Assembly: GCF_039555335.1 (NCBI RefSeq)
Contig: NC_092628.1
Span: forward strand, 71,577,706 to 71,641,705
Origin: Amphiura filiformis
Lineage: Eukaryota > Echinodermata > Ophiuroidea > Amphilepidida > Amphiuridae
Direction: 5' to 3'
Length of the DNA: 64,000 bases
Shown: positions 11,416 to 23,500 of the stretch, one piece after another
How the letters are laid out: each line of letters opens with the position of its first letter
Position numbering within the stretch: position 1 is the stretch's first letter
The notes under the pieces: generated by a model
What the model saw: only the letters and a program-made list of their open reading frames with translations
The model's database searches: none
What the model was told of the DNA's origin: nothing
Made by a program: the position numbers and the translations under genes

Positions 11416-12675
11416 CTCAAGATGGTCAAAATCAAGTTCAACACTGAAGCAGTGACATAGCCACCCTCTTATCCCCCCTGTAGGATGTTGGCCACTGAAA
11501 TTTGAAAGATATTTAGGCCCTTTTTACCATTTTGGACAATTTTGTGCCATTTTACCCAATTTTGTAACAGCCCCTGCAGCTGCTCCCATTTCCCCCTGTC
11601 TCCTCTTTGAAACTTTTTTGTCTATGCCACTGCATTGAGGTTGTCTCCATTGCATTGTAAATGTGATCAAGGTTCGTACTGATTATACATGTATATCGTG
11701 TAACTACACCAATAATACTATCGTTCCACTCCTCTTTGAATTCTTTTGTCAACCACAAAAGACAGAGCTTTAAAATAATAAAGAAGAAAAATAATACTGC
11801 ATACATATCATATTCAACTAAAATAGATCAAATAAACTAATTTAGCAATATAAGTGCAACAATTTTAAGCAATACAGTCAAAGGACACACACAGGTCGGT
11901 CTCATGGCCAGCTGATATCCGCACTCGGGCCTATTTGTACTGCCAACTTAAATTAATCAACTATTTTCTGCCAGTTTTACAAACATAAATCCGCGATCGA
12001 TCGGCGAAGCCAGTGAGCACTCACAGCCATGGACCGTTATCTGGCGGCGAAGCCCCCCTCGTTATAGAATCGATCACCGTCATCGGCCGTTACGTACACG
12101 CATACAGCATCCCACAGTAACCGGGGCACCGGGCAGTAACATACATTATATGGCCCTGGGTGTATACAAGCTTGAATCAAGACTAAGCATTAAGTAGTGC
12201 ACTACACAAGTATGTACTGTTTTTCCCCTTATATATGTGTGTGTAGGGTAGAGTGGGTGGGTGAGATAGTTGGTGGGTATAGGTGGAAGTGTTCAATGTT
12301 AATTTTCAGTGGTATTTGAACTTGCTTAAAATGCATCACATATGAAAAATACATTTGGACTGAAGCACATAGTTTGACTTTTTTTTTTATATTGACAATT
12401 AATGAAACTGTGCACCTATTATAAATATCATTAAGTTACTACTGTTAACTGTTAAAAAAAGACATGGGGCTATATATAAAGCTCCATGGATCAGGGTTTT
12501 CTTTAACGCACAAAACACACATATTTACGCGTTCAGGCACTTTTCTGACTCCTTCAAATCCCTAGTTCCAAAGTCCAATGCGTACAAAATCTTGAAAACG
12601 ACGCTGCGTTCAGATATTGCAAGAATTGAATAGAGAAACACCTGATATGTGTGTATTTATTCTCGGCTTTTGGCA
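11416..12675. other. unannotated non-coding stretch
   Basis: No gene or bounded element is recognised. A relatively GC-rich patch with several CGATCG-like words lies at about 11990..12130. I cannot support a promoter there. Confidence 0.35.
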
Positions 12676-13128
12676 TTTAGGACCTATAGGCCTACTCCCG
12701 ATATGTAGGACAACGAAAGGCTTTATGGACCGGCATTTCACAATTTTCAGCTTTTCAACTGTTCAAATTTAAATTTTACACAGTAATAGTGGCAAAATGG
12801 TCTTCAAATATTAGGTCTTCATTTTGCAAAATTTTCCAAGTTCTAAGGGGGAACATCACCCTGCGTAGTTGATAAACAAATGGCCACTTTCACTTCTGCT
12901 AGCTTCTGCTTTCGACATTTGCCAATTTATGTTTAACACAATTTATAGGCCTACCATAATAGGAAAACTTGTCGTCCCACGAAAGACTCCATGGACTGCT
13001 CATTTCACAAATGTTCGGCTTTTTAAAACTAAAATTTTACACATTAATATTGCCAAAATGATCCACCAAATTGCTACAATTAGGTCTTCAATTGGCAAAA
13101 GTTTCTTACTTCTCAGGGGGAATCTTTA
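12676..13128. repeat. diverged direct duplication
   Basis: About 12676..12858 and 12945..13128 share AGGCCTAC, the frame ATGGAC.G..CATTTCACAA, AAATTTTACACA.TAATA, TTAGGTCTTCA and a closing AGGGGGAA. They look like two old copies of one unit in the same orientation. Confidence 0.5.
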
Positions 13129-13194
13129 AATATTATTATTTTCTTCTAAAATTGCCCCCACCCCCTTCTGACTGCTCTAGATCCGCCACTTCTC

Positions 13195-13545
13195 CAAACA
13201 GTGGCGTAGATTTCTTTTTGACTCGGGGGGTGTCTTGAAGTATAGTGAATCCAGCACCTTTTGGAGAAAGAATAAGTTTATGGTACAACAAATTTTGCCA
13301 TATTGAAGCTTAACTGTTGAAATATGGTGCAAAAGTGGAATAAATTCACGAGAAGCGCGCAAAAATGTGCACTTTTGGGGCTAAAATGGCCAAATATGAG
13401 GTTAATTTGGTCAGAAACCCACATACAGGCGTCAACATTAATATTGGGGATGATTGTATGGACCATCCCCTGGCAAAATATTGGGGAGATTCCCCCCCCA
13501 CCATCCCAATCCGGATCTACGCATATGGCTCCAAAAACACACATA
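13195..13545. mobile_element. dispersed repeat, uninterrupted copy
   Basis: This is the intact counterpart, in opposite orientation, of the split repeat at 5640..6335. It runs from TGGCGTAGAT to CGGATCTACGCATATGG, so AGATCTACGC-like words stand near both ends. It is non-coding. Confidence 0.55.
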
Positions 13546-14182
13546 TTGTTAAAAATGTCTTCAAAAATAATATTATAAAAATACCCCTCGGTCAATGTTT
13601 TTGACTCCTTCAGAGGAAAAATTCACAATTGAAAGGGTCAACAAAATTTGAAAATACCCCTTCAGCAAAATGCTTAAAGAAAACCCTGCCATGGATAAAG
13701 AGCACCAAGTTACAGTTAACCTTTGATTAGTTTTATTTATTCATAGTACATGTTGCTGACTTGCAATCAGTATACATGCACTATGTACTTGCGCGATTCA
13801 AAGGCCAAACATCACATATTAATAATCCGTCATATGTAATACAATCTGATCCACTCGGGCAAAGGCGAACATTTACAAAATGTATTACCATCATTGACTT
13901 GCTAACAGCTTACTGGTGTTGAAAAGCCCCTGGTATACATGGTTACAAGGTTATGAATTAGGGATTTATTAATAGAATTGAGGGCATTATGCCTGATCAA
14001 GGCAGAGCCGAGGATGCCCACAAGATGTATTATAATTTACTATCTTAAAAAAGCGTTTTCCTGTAATTTCTATATACCAAAATCATCACACTACAGCAGC
14101 TGGGCATTAGCTTTTGACCAATCACTAGCACCAATTAAATTCTGACTTTATTTCCAAGTCAATACCTCAGTATATTACAACC

Positions 14183-14252
14183 ATCAGGAATTGAACCAGA
14201 GACCTTGATGCACTAGAAGTGAGTACTCTAACCACGGCCATGCTCTCCAGGA
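14183..14252 (-). repeat. tRNA-like Pol III head (SINE fragment)
   Basis: On the minus strand an A-box-like TGGCCGTGGTTAGAG lies at about 14227..14241, and a B-box-like GGTTCAATTCC lies at 14187..14197. Their spacing is suitable for an internal RNA polymerase III promoter. The stems do not close as a standard tRNA, so a tRNA-derived SINE or a decayed tRNA is likelier than a working gene. Confidence 0.45.
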
Positions 14253-15898
14253 AGACTTTGGGCAGATTGGATCAGATAACATTACATATGATATTTTAAG
14301 ATATTTTGCAAACATCTCTGGTCAGTCTTTAATGTAATGTGTCTATTAGTGCTATTGCTAACGTTCAATCACATCCTGATGCATATAGACTTAACAGTGT
14401 AGAATAATATGAGAGACACATTGCATTAAGCTGAAAATACTGGTCTTGTACAATGTAGTAAATGGAATCAAAAGAGATCTGTTTACATAAAATAAGCAGA
14501 AAGTCACCCGATATGTCAAAAGATATAGGCTGTATCAAAATGTTTGGTACCCATCCGTGTTTGTTGTTTATTGACAAGCCTGTTCTTCAATATGAAACAT
14601 TGGATACTCTTGAAATTCCCATGATTTATAAATTTATGACCTTTCATACATGTATAACATTCATCTATAAATAAGGTATATTATCTCATACGTTGCATTT
14701 TTTTGTGGTAGTCGTGTCCATAATTATTGGAAACTGATGGGTACCAATCATTTTGATACACCCTGTATGGGCCATTATACATGCCTAAAAGCAATAGAAA
14801 ACAAAAGCAAAGCTTAAGAAAAAGTCCACGTTAGAACACCAAGTGTGAACACCAAGTAAAAATCACTGACATCATATACTATATCAATTTAAATGAAATT
14901 TTGCAACTTTTCCTCTCATTTGGTAGGAATAAGTCTCAGTTATGTACAGTATAGACTAGGTGAGTAAGGACTTTGATATGTTTGTGTGTTGCTCACAGAG
15001 GAGAAAGGGTGTAGCAAGAGCCACGAGGGCCCATGGACAAGAAGCAGACCTTTGATAAGAGTGTTTCATGCAATGACTTTGGTCAATGCATGATGTGAAT
15101 TCATGTATTACTGCAAGACATGCACCCATCTAGGCAGCCCTTACTTGGTCAATTTACGGGTTAGCAATTCTGGGCTGCCAATGAGTGGTTTTTATGTTAC
15201 TTTTGATTTGTGTCATTTTTTAATACCTTAATATCAAAATATGTTTAGACCAACAATGGTTTTATGATGTCTATGAATGAGGTTAATGACTGACATGATT
15301 TTGTTAACATTCATATGACAAAAATCAATGCAATAGCCCTATAATTTTTCCTATCACATTGCACGACACTGTGTCCAGGCGAAAAAAGTAACAGGCGTGC
15401 ATTGATTGTTGTCATTTACACTACAACAAAATCATTTTCAATCATTAACCACTATTACAATCTTTACAATACTGCTTTTAACCCTTATGGTGCTATACAA
15501 AGTACTCTCTACTTTTTGTTTTGGCAATTGCAATATGTTTTGAAGTATTTAAGAAAGGGACTGGTATTGAATATATTACATCACTCACTTTGTCTGTACT
15601 TGGATTTTTAAAATCTCACACACAAAATTGTGAATATTGCAGAAAACATGTGTAATTTCACTTGCGAGTTGTACATAGTGCAGCCTACATTTAAATAAGA
15701 TTTAAGAGTTTATCATGTGAAAGTGTGTGTGGCATTTTATCAGAGCACCACAAAGCAACGTCACTATGGCCATTAGCCACATCAGTACTGGAATGACAAT
15801 GACAATGGCTATGTTTGATACCAGCCTGAGACAAAAAATACTATAATACCAGCACTGGCCTAAACATTGCCTAAACATTTATACCATTTAGCATAGTC
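14253..15898. other. unannotated non-coding stretch
   Basis: No gene or bounded repeat is recognised in this AT-rich DNA downstream (3') of the minus-strand exonuclease-like gene. Confidence 0.4.
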
Positions 15899-16408
15899 TA
15901 CTCCTATTCCAGAAAAATACAGCAATAATATTTTTGGATAAAAAAATAGTAGCCTGTTTTGTCAAACGAAACATAGCTAAATCCTAATCCTTTAATTAGT
16001 TTCATTAACTGGCAATGAAAGTCAAAATTTAATACTTGGTCAATTTTTGGAAATAAGGGCCCAAAACATGCCCTTTTAGGGTGTTCTTAGTGCACTGGAC
16101 AATAAAGTCCAAAAAATTTCCTAATCTTTTTCATAACCAATTATCAAAAATGATATAAAATAATATAAAATTCAAGAATTTGAATGATTAGACTTATGCC
16201 AATTTTGTGACTACATTTTTATAACAATATGCAAAATTTCATGTTTTTGGTCCATTTCCCTTCAAATTGCAAATATTAAACTTTATAAATATTATTGCCA
16301 GTTAGACCTAACTAAAGAAATAGGATTTAGCAATGTTTCATTTGGCAAATCAAGATACTATTTTTTAATTAAAAAAATTAGTGCTGTATTTTTCTGGAAT
16401 CAGGAGTA
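15899..16408. mobile_element. long-TIR MITE abutting a gene's 3' end
   Basis: The ends TACTCCTATTCCAGAAAAAT (15899) and the complement ending at 16408 pair imperfectly for about 100 bp, including the later words AAACATAGCTAAATCC and GGATTTAGCAATGTTT. Related single arms lie near 22880..23000 and 28110..28250. The element begins 31 bases downstream of the stop codon of the minus-strand gene, so it should form most of that gene's 3' untranslated region. ATTAAA words on the minus strand lie at 16364..16369 and 16028..16033. Confidence 0.65.
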
Positions 16409-16438
16409 GTAATGGCATATTTGCTATTACTGTTACTC

Positions 16439-17553
16439 TTACAACCCATAGCATTCATCATCTCCAACTTCCTCATCCCAATTCTCACTCTCCTCTATGT
16501 GGTTGCTAACAACTGGCTGATAATCACCATGACTACTGTTACCAAGGTTACTGTTGATACTTTTTGACAAGTTTTGATATCTCCTGTCATCTTTCCTTCC
16601 TCTGTCACTGCTCCATCCCAAATTATGACTTTGATTTTCATTTCTAAAAGCACCCTTGTTTTGACCTCTATATCCATGAGAACCTCTTGCATTATGGGTT
16701 TGGTAACTATTTCCCGAAAATGTCTTACTTTGTACAAAGGATTGCGATGACCCTTCTTCTGTTACTGGTGCTTTCTTAGAGTCTACCAGACAATTTTCTG
16801 GTGGTTTTTGAACCAGTGATTTCAGTGTGCTGGGACTAGTTTTCTCTTGCTGTTTAGCCTTCTGTGCTACAATATGTGCCTTGCTTGTTTCTCTGGGTCG
16901 CCTTATATTTGATCCACCAATGCTAGATCTTCCGCTTCTTTGACTGACGCTTCCAAGAGACATGACTGAAGACTTGTCATCATCACTCTTTGTGGAGTCA
17001 TTTGTTACAGCACTGGGCGGAGATGCGATTATATTTTCATTCCAATCTTCTTCCTCTTTACTGGGTACAATATCTGATGCCTTTGCTCTGATGGCTCCAC
17101 TTGAGGAAGCTCCCTGTGCTGAGGAATCTTTATTCAAATCAAACTTTCCTTGACCCCACGAAGAAGGGTACTTAGTTTTTGATGATAATGGATTCCTTGT
17201 AGGAAACTTTTTACTTTCTGAGGTATCATTGGTTGCTTCTGATTTTCCCTGTCCCCAAGATGTGGTGGTACTCTTGCTTATGTCTGGTTTCCCTTTACCC
17301 CATGTCTGTGTTTGAGTATTGTTAGCTGCCAATTTACTGCTGAATGAACCAGGAGATTTTGCCGGGTTGTTCAAACCTGTGCCTTGCTTTCCAGATGTTT
17401 CATCTAGCTTACTTTGGACCTGTTCTTGTCCCTGAGATGATTCCTGTCTTTTAGCTTCCCCACGGCTATCATTTTTTCTACTCCTACTATTTCTAGGTTT
17501 CCTGTTGTTTTTGGCAAGATGGAAGTTAATCATCCTATGAGCGGCTGCAGTAT
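16439..17553 (-). CDS. terminal coding exon 9: WG-repeat and acidic tail
   Basis: This exon encodes residues 704..1074 and the stop. The acceptor is TTTTACAG at 17554 onward. It holds a basic patch (AKNNRKPRNSRSRKN), three tryptophan-glycine repeats (TWGKGKPD, SWGQGKSE, SWGQGKFD), EEEDWNEN, an RG-bearing stretch (GYRGQNKG, SDRGRKDD) and the C-terminal ENWDEEVGDDECYGL. The sequence is serine-rich and almost certainly disordered. WG/GW repeats are a known Argonaute-binding style; that function is only a possibility here. Confidence 0.88.
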
Positions 17554-20500
17554 CTGTAAAACAAGATATAGACAACGTAAGTAAATGTACAACAACAAGG
17601 GTTGGATAAACTTGATGGTGGCAGTCAGAAGATAAACACAGAAAACATCAGAACTGAAACAAATCTCTGATATAATAAAATATTATTCACTGCAGGGCCA
17701 TTTAGGTCCAAAAAATTGTATTGCCTTTCAAAATCCACAAATTTGGTTTAACTCTTTATAAAGAAAACATGGCAAATTACAAACAACTGTGGTAGTTAAC
17801 CTATTTAAAACTTATTGCCTTTTAGAGGACTAATTTGGTATAAAAAAAATCATTTTTATTATACCAAAGTGGACTTTTCATCTACCTGCCAGTCCCAGGC
17901 CTCAGCCAGTTTTCGGTGGCCCTGATGACTTCCAATGTAAGTATGGACAAGAAAGAGAAATAAGAAGTCATTAAACCTACCTTTGGCTTGAGTAGTTGAG
18001 CCATCTTCATTAGGTACTGGATCAGCTGGTGCAACACTGTAATAATGTAAAAAGTATAGATGATATGTTTTAAAAGAACATTCAGTAATATTTGGCTGAC
18101 ACCTTCTTTACTATTCCCATACATACATGCACATTTTAAAACTTTGATCATTTTCTCAAAATAGATTGGTAAGGGATAAGAGCAAAGGTGTGGAAGAAGG
18201 TGTGGAAGGACCAACTTCGACACCAAGATGAAATTCTATAAAGCCTGCGTTCTTTCTACCCTTCTATATGCTTCTGAATGCTGGACTCTCACTGAGAGAG
18301 ATGAGTACAGATTAGATGCATTTGATATGAGATGCCAAAGGAAAATTCTCCGCATCAAATGGACTCAGCATATCACCAACGACTTCATAAGATCTCTGAC
18401 AAAGCAACAGAAGCTCATCACCATCATTAGGAAGCGCCGTTTACAGTGGTTTGGTCATCTGCTCAGGATGGATGAGAGTCCAACTCCAATTCATAGAAAA
18501 CTCTACTTCTGAAATCCCACCCATGGAAAGAGAAGACCTGGACGCCCTAGGACAACTTGGAAAAGTGTTATTCAGAGGAACTTGGATAGCTTTGGCACCA
18601 AATGGTCTGTGGAAGAAGCTGAAGTTGCTACCTAGGACCGGGCCATATGGAATTTTCTCCTACGTCAGGCAGCAGGTGCAGAAATGCATGATGCTGTCTG
18701 GTAGATAGGTAGGTATAAGAGCAAAATTGTTATTTCAAGGGAGTAGCCATATTTGATTCGGTCTACTTTTTGCTATTTTCATGCCTTTTAACTTATACTA
18801 TGAAGGACCAGCATACTGTGCATTTTCTATAGGCCTGGACCACATATTTTCTATGGACTCAAGCATGTGTCCCTTACAGACCAACCTAGGTAAACAAACA
18901 AACAACAATGGGGAAAATACATCAAAATCACATCAGATAGGTTTCAAGGAAGTAAGTCCTTCATACCTCAGACAGCACCAACTGCAGTTTATCTATACCC
19001 CTACTAACTTTTAGGAGATTTTCTAATGAACTCCATTTCAATCTGCACTAAAAACCCACCCACCAATCTTTATGTCTGAAACTGAAACTGAAACTATGTT
19101 ACTCTGGAAAATTTCATTTAAACGTATTTAAATTTGCAAAAGCATAAAAAGTCCCAAACCCAACTTTTTTATGCTTTTTTAGTCAAAACTGGTCTGCATT
19201 TTGGGAAGAAGGTCCACTTTTCACCTCCCCCCCTGGAAAAAAGGTCCACTTTTTCAAAACACACACCCCCTTAAAAAATCCTGCATACGGGCCTGGGGAC
19301 ATGCAATGGAATTGAAAACCTAATTTGTTTTTGCTTGACAAACGACTTGTACCCCAGAGTGGTGAATTATAAGGGGGGAGAAGTTTTTTGGCAGGCCAAT
19401 GGTTGGCAGGACAAATGGGGTGGGAAGCGATTTTTGGGACAGATAAATTTTTTTTGTTTATAGGTATATTTCCATTTCTTCTGCTGCCCCTTCCTTTTTA
19501 CCACTCCTGCTTTTACCCCCAGGGGCTCATGCCCCCCTTTATATGTGCATGAACCCATCAAGGCTTTTGTCCAGGCCTTTGTCCTAAGCGCAAATCTGAT
19601 CATGTGCCCAAGAATAAGGGAGCAGGACATGATATGTATCATAGTAGTAATGTTATGGTAAACATAGGATATTTGCTAATTTAGAGAAATTGTAAAGGGC
19701 TGTGCAATAATTATCAGTCCCCGGGGGGTAAAATTTCCAAATGGCTCACCAAAAATTGCTTGCCCCCCCCTCTCAACCCTATTTGATAATTTTACCTAGA
19801 TGACTTCTTTGCCCTATTGCACTTTTTTACTCACCCTGTAAAAGCAATAATACTCATTGAGAAGAATCCCTCATTCCTGTATTACACCTTTACATCTTTT
19901 AAATTTAGATCAATTTACATTTTCAGTCTCTATTTTTTCCACACTTTTACATCATGTCATCATGGTACTATGTGTCATCGGACACTACAAGTATGTGCTA
20001 TCATGTCTGATACCAATCGTAGGTCATGTCATGAACATAAAGATAGGATGAAATTGAATAGCTATGATATGATGAGTCATTGCTGTAGAAAATGCAAAAA
20101 ACAAAACAAAACAAAAAACATGGTAGACCTAATTTCAGGGAATATATACTTCAGGTTTGTTCTTCAAACAATAACAATTTTCCTATGTTGAAACATTTTG
20201 CTTTCATGAAAGTTTTAATTCATCAATTATCACACACACAAACACATTGTGACTACATGTAAGTTAGGGAGTACTCATTCATACTTTGGTAGGGGCTGCC
20301 CTTTTTCAAATGTTTTGTTAAAAACTTTTTGACCCCCCACCCCTTTCTTTTTTGAACCCCTACATACAATACTCTAGTATTCATATTCTGATTTTGGAAT
20401 GGGAATTTAAATTTCACAAGGCTGAAAATGACTGATTTATCTGCATATTCTGTAACTATAAACAAACTTACAGTGTATATTCTATTCAGTCTATCTAAAC

Positions 20501-23500
20501 AAAGAACTTATGGTTGTATAATAAAGAATTGTATAAATTAATACAAACATATGCGTGAAGCACCAACATTCTCTGAAACAACCTACTGAGTGAAAGTTGG
20601 GAAATATGCTCAAATGTGTATACTAATGTGTGCAAAGCCAGCACAAACTTTTTAAAAATGTGAGTTTTATGCCCCCTTTTGATAAACATGTAACTGTTTT
20701 GGTCCCCTCTCTGCTTTTAATGCCCAAAACCCTTTTGGTCCCCCTATGTTGTTACCAGCCCCGCTATTTTCATAAATAACTGCTCATCTAATTCTACTCT
20801 GAATTGATCTATCATAACATTTAGGCCTATAGGCTACCCTGTCCACTGCCCACCAAAGAATGAGTTGAGTAAAGATTCTTACTTATATTTGTGTTTTTAG
20901 GGTTATAATGTAAACATTTTAAAACAATTTGTAATCTCATGACTATCTACAAATACACATGATTTGAATTACCACTGAACAAAGAAATAAGCCTGATCAC
21001 ATTTTTCCCCACACTGATGTATGACTCTGTTCCTAAATGTTGACCATATATAGGGCTAGAGACCTAGACATAATAACTACTGCAAGATTTGATAGACACT
21101 GTCATATACTGGCATGCAAGATAAATAGTCATTTGTGTAGCCTTGAAGAAGGCTTTGTCCTTAGGGGCTGTGCAATAGTTATGAGCCCTGGGGGAGGGTA
21201 AAATTGGAGGGGCAAGATATTTTTGGAGAGCCAAAGGGGGGGGGGCAAGAATTTTTTGGCAAGCCGAGAGGGGGGGACAAGCGATTTTGGCACACATTCT
21301 TGCGGCACCTTTTAATTAAAACGCTCTAAAAAGGCTTAGGAAAAACGTACGGAAACGCTTAAATATGCAAATTTTCCTGCTCGCTGTGCTCGCAACATGT
21401 ATAGACCATTTAAAGTTTGCAAATTGGGATCCCAAAAATTTGGCATGTGCAAGGGGGGGGGGGCAGATTTTTTGGCGGACTGAGAGGGGGGGCAAGCGAT
21501 TTTTGGTGGGCCGAGGGGGGGCAAGCGATTTTTGGCGAGCCGTTTGGAAATTTTACCTCCCGGGGGCTGATAATTATTGCACAGCCCCTTACAATTTCTC
21601 TAAATTAGCAAATATCCTATGTTTACCATAACATTACTACTATGATACATATCATGTCCTGCTCCCTTATTCTTGGGCACATGATCAGATTTGCGCTTAG
21701 GACAAAGGCCTGGACAAAAGCCTTGATGGGTTCATGCACATATAAATGGGGGCATTGGGGGCATGAGCCCCTGGGGGTAAAAGCAGGAGTGGTAAAAAGG
21801 AAGGGGCAGCAGAAGAAATGGAATTATACCTATAAACAAAAATTTTTATCTGTCCCAAAAATCGCTTCCCACCCCATTTGTCCTGCCAAAACACCACCCT
21901 CCCCCTTTGGCCTGCCAAAAAACTTCTTCCCCCTTATAATTCACCACTCTGGGGGTACAAGTTGTTTGTCAAGCAATCAAGGGGGTGTGTGTTTTGAAAA
22001 AGTGGACCTTTTTTCCAGGGGGGTGAAAAGTGGACCTTCTTCCCAAAATGCAGACCAGTTTTGACTAAAAAAGCATAAAAAGTTAGGATTGTTTGGGACT
22101 TTTTTATGCTTTTGCAAATTTTGGGGGATGCAGCTGCACTCCCCTTCCCTGCATATGGGACTGCGTGTGTCCAGTCCGGAGCTTTATTTTGATGAAACCT
22201 GCATCATATTCATAATTGGATTTCCAGTGCCAGATATATAACACTTTCAGTGTTGCTCAGAACAATAAACATGATAAAGTTTAATACTATATAATTATAA
22301 ATATTATAAAGTTGGCTGTATCTCAAATTCAATATTAGCAACAAACAACTCATTTAGCTGATCAGAGACCCTGGAAAACTTTCCAGGGTCTTTGGCTTGA
22401 TCAAATCACAAAAAGTAATGTACATATTTGGTAGGTTTTTTTTTTTGTGGAAAACATGACTCATATCTGCAAGCTTCTTTGTCTGATCAACCCAAGAATT
22501 GGTATATATACTTTGATGAGGGTATCTACAAAATACTTTCAACAGATGCTACTATGAAATATGTTTTGCCTAGGAAGAGCTTGACTTTGATACACTTGCG
22601 AGAAGTGTTGTTATACTTCATCTGCACTGAACAAAGAGTTGTTAATTCTGCCAATATTCCATAGCAGAAGTTGCATCTGATCTCTTCTGCCTGCTTTTAT
22701 TGTTCATATCAGGATTTTGCCAGAAAATTAAGTTGGTGAGTACTTATTATTGTTTTCTGTATGACTGCTCTGCTGAATTAATTGTATTATACCTACATTT
22801 TAGATTTACATAGGCCTACAGTTATTGGAAGGCTTACACACATTACTCCCGATTACAGAAATTTTTTGGGTTTTAAACAAAATATTATCCTGTTTTGTCA
22901 AATGAAACTTAGCTAAATCCTAATCCTTTAGTTTGAACTTTTGGGAATAAAAGTCAAATTTTAATATTTGGCTAATTTGTGGAAATAAGGGGGAAAATGT
23001 ATTCAGGGAATTGTTCATATGCTGTGACAATCAAGCCCAAAGATTTGTACTAAGACTAATTTCAGGTTATGCATTTAAGGGAATACAAGGTATTGTTGGT
23101 CGAAGCAGCCAAAATATTTTTTTTCATTATCTGAATCAATATATTATTAAAAAATTACACTTTGGTGTTTTGCAAAAGTTCATTCTACAAATCATATACT
23201 TTGAAAACTTGCTTAATTTATTATTGTTAATGAGTTATGTACGTTTTACAAAAGTGTTGTTGTTTCAGCCCTCTTTACAACATAACTCATGAACCACAGG
23301 ACCTACAAAAGTATATCTGTGATATTTGAATTCTTCGACACGCTCGCTATGAATTGAGCAATGTAATTTTTGCTAAAGCTCACTACCATTCGCAAGATGC
23401 TGTGACCTACTTTTTTTTGGCTGCTTCGACCAACAATCGTATACCCTTAATTTTTAGAAAACACATTTCTAATCTGTTTATATACAATAGTAAAAATTAA

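Noticed and set aside
19817..20191. 124-codon open frame
   Set aside because: Low-complexity Phe/His/Thr-rich sequence with no motif, no splice context and no related copy.
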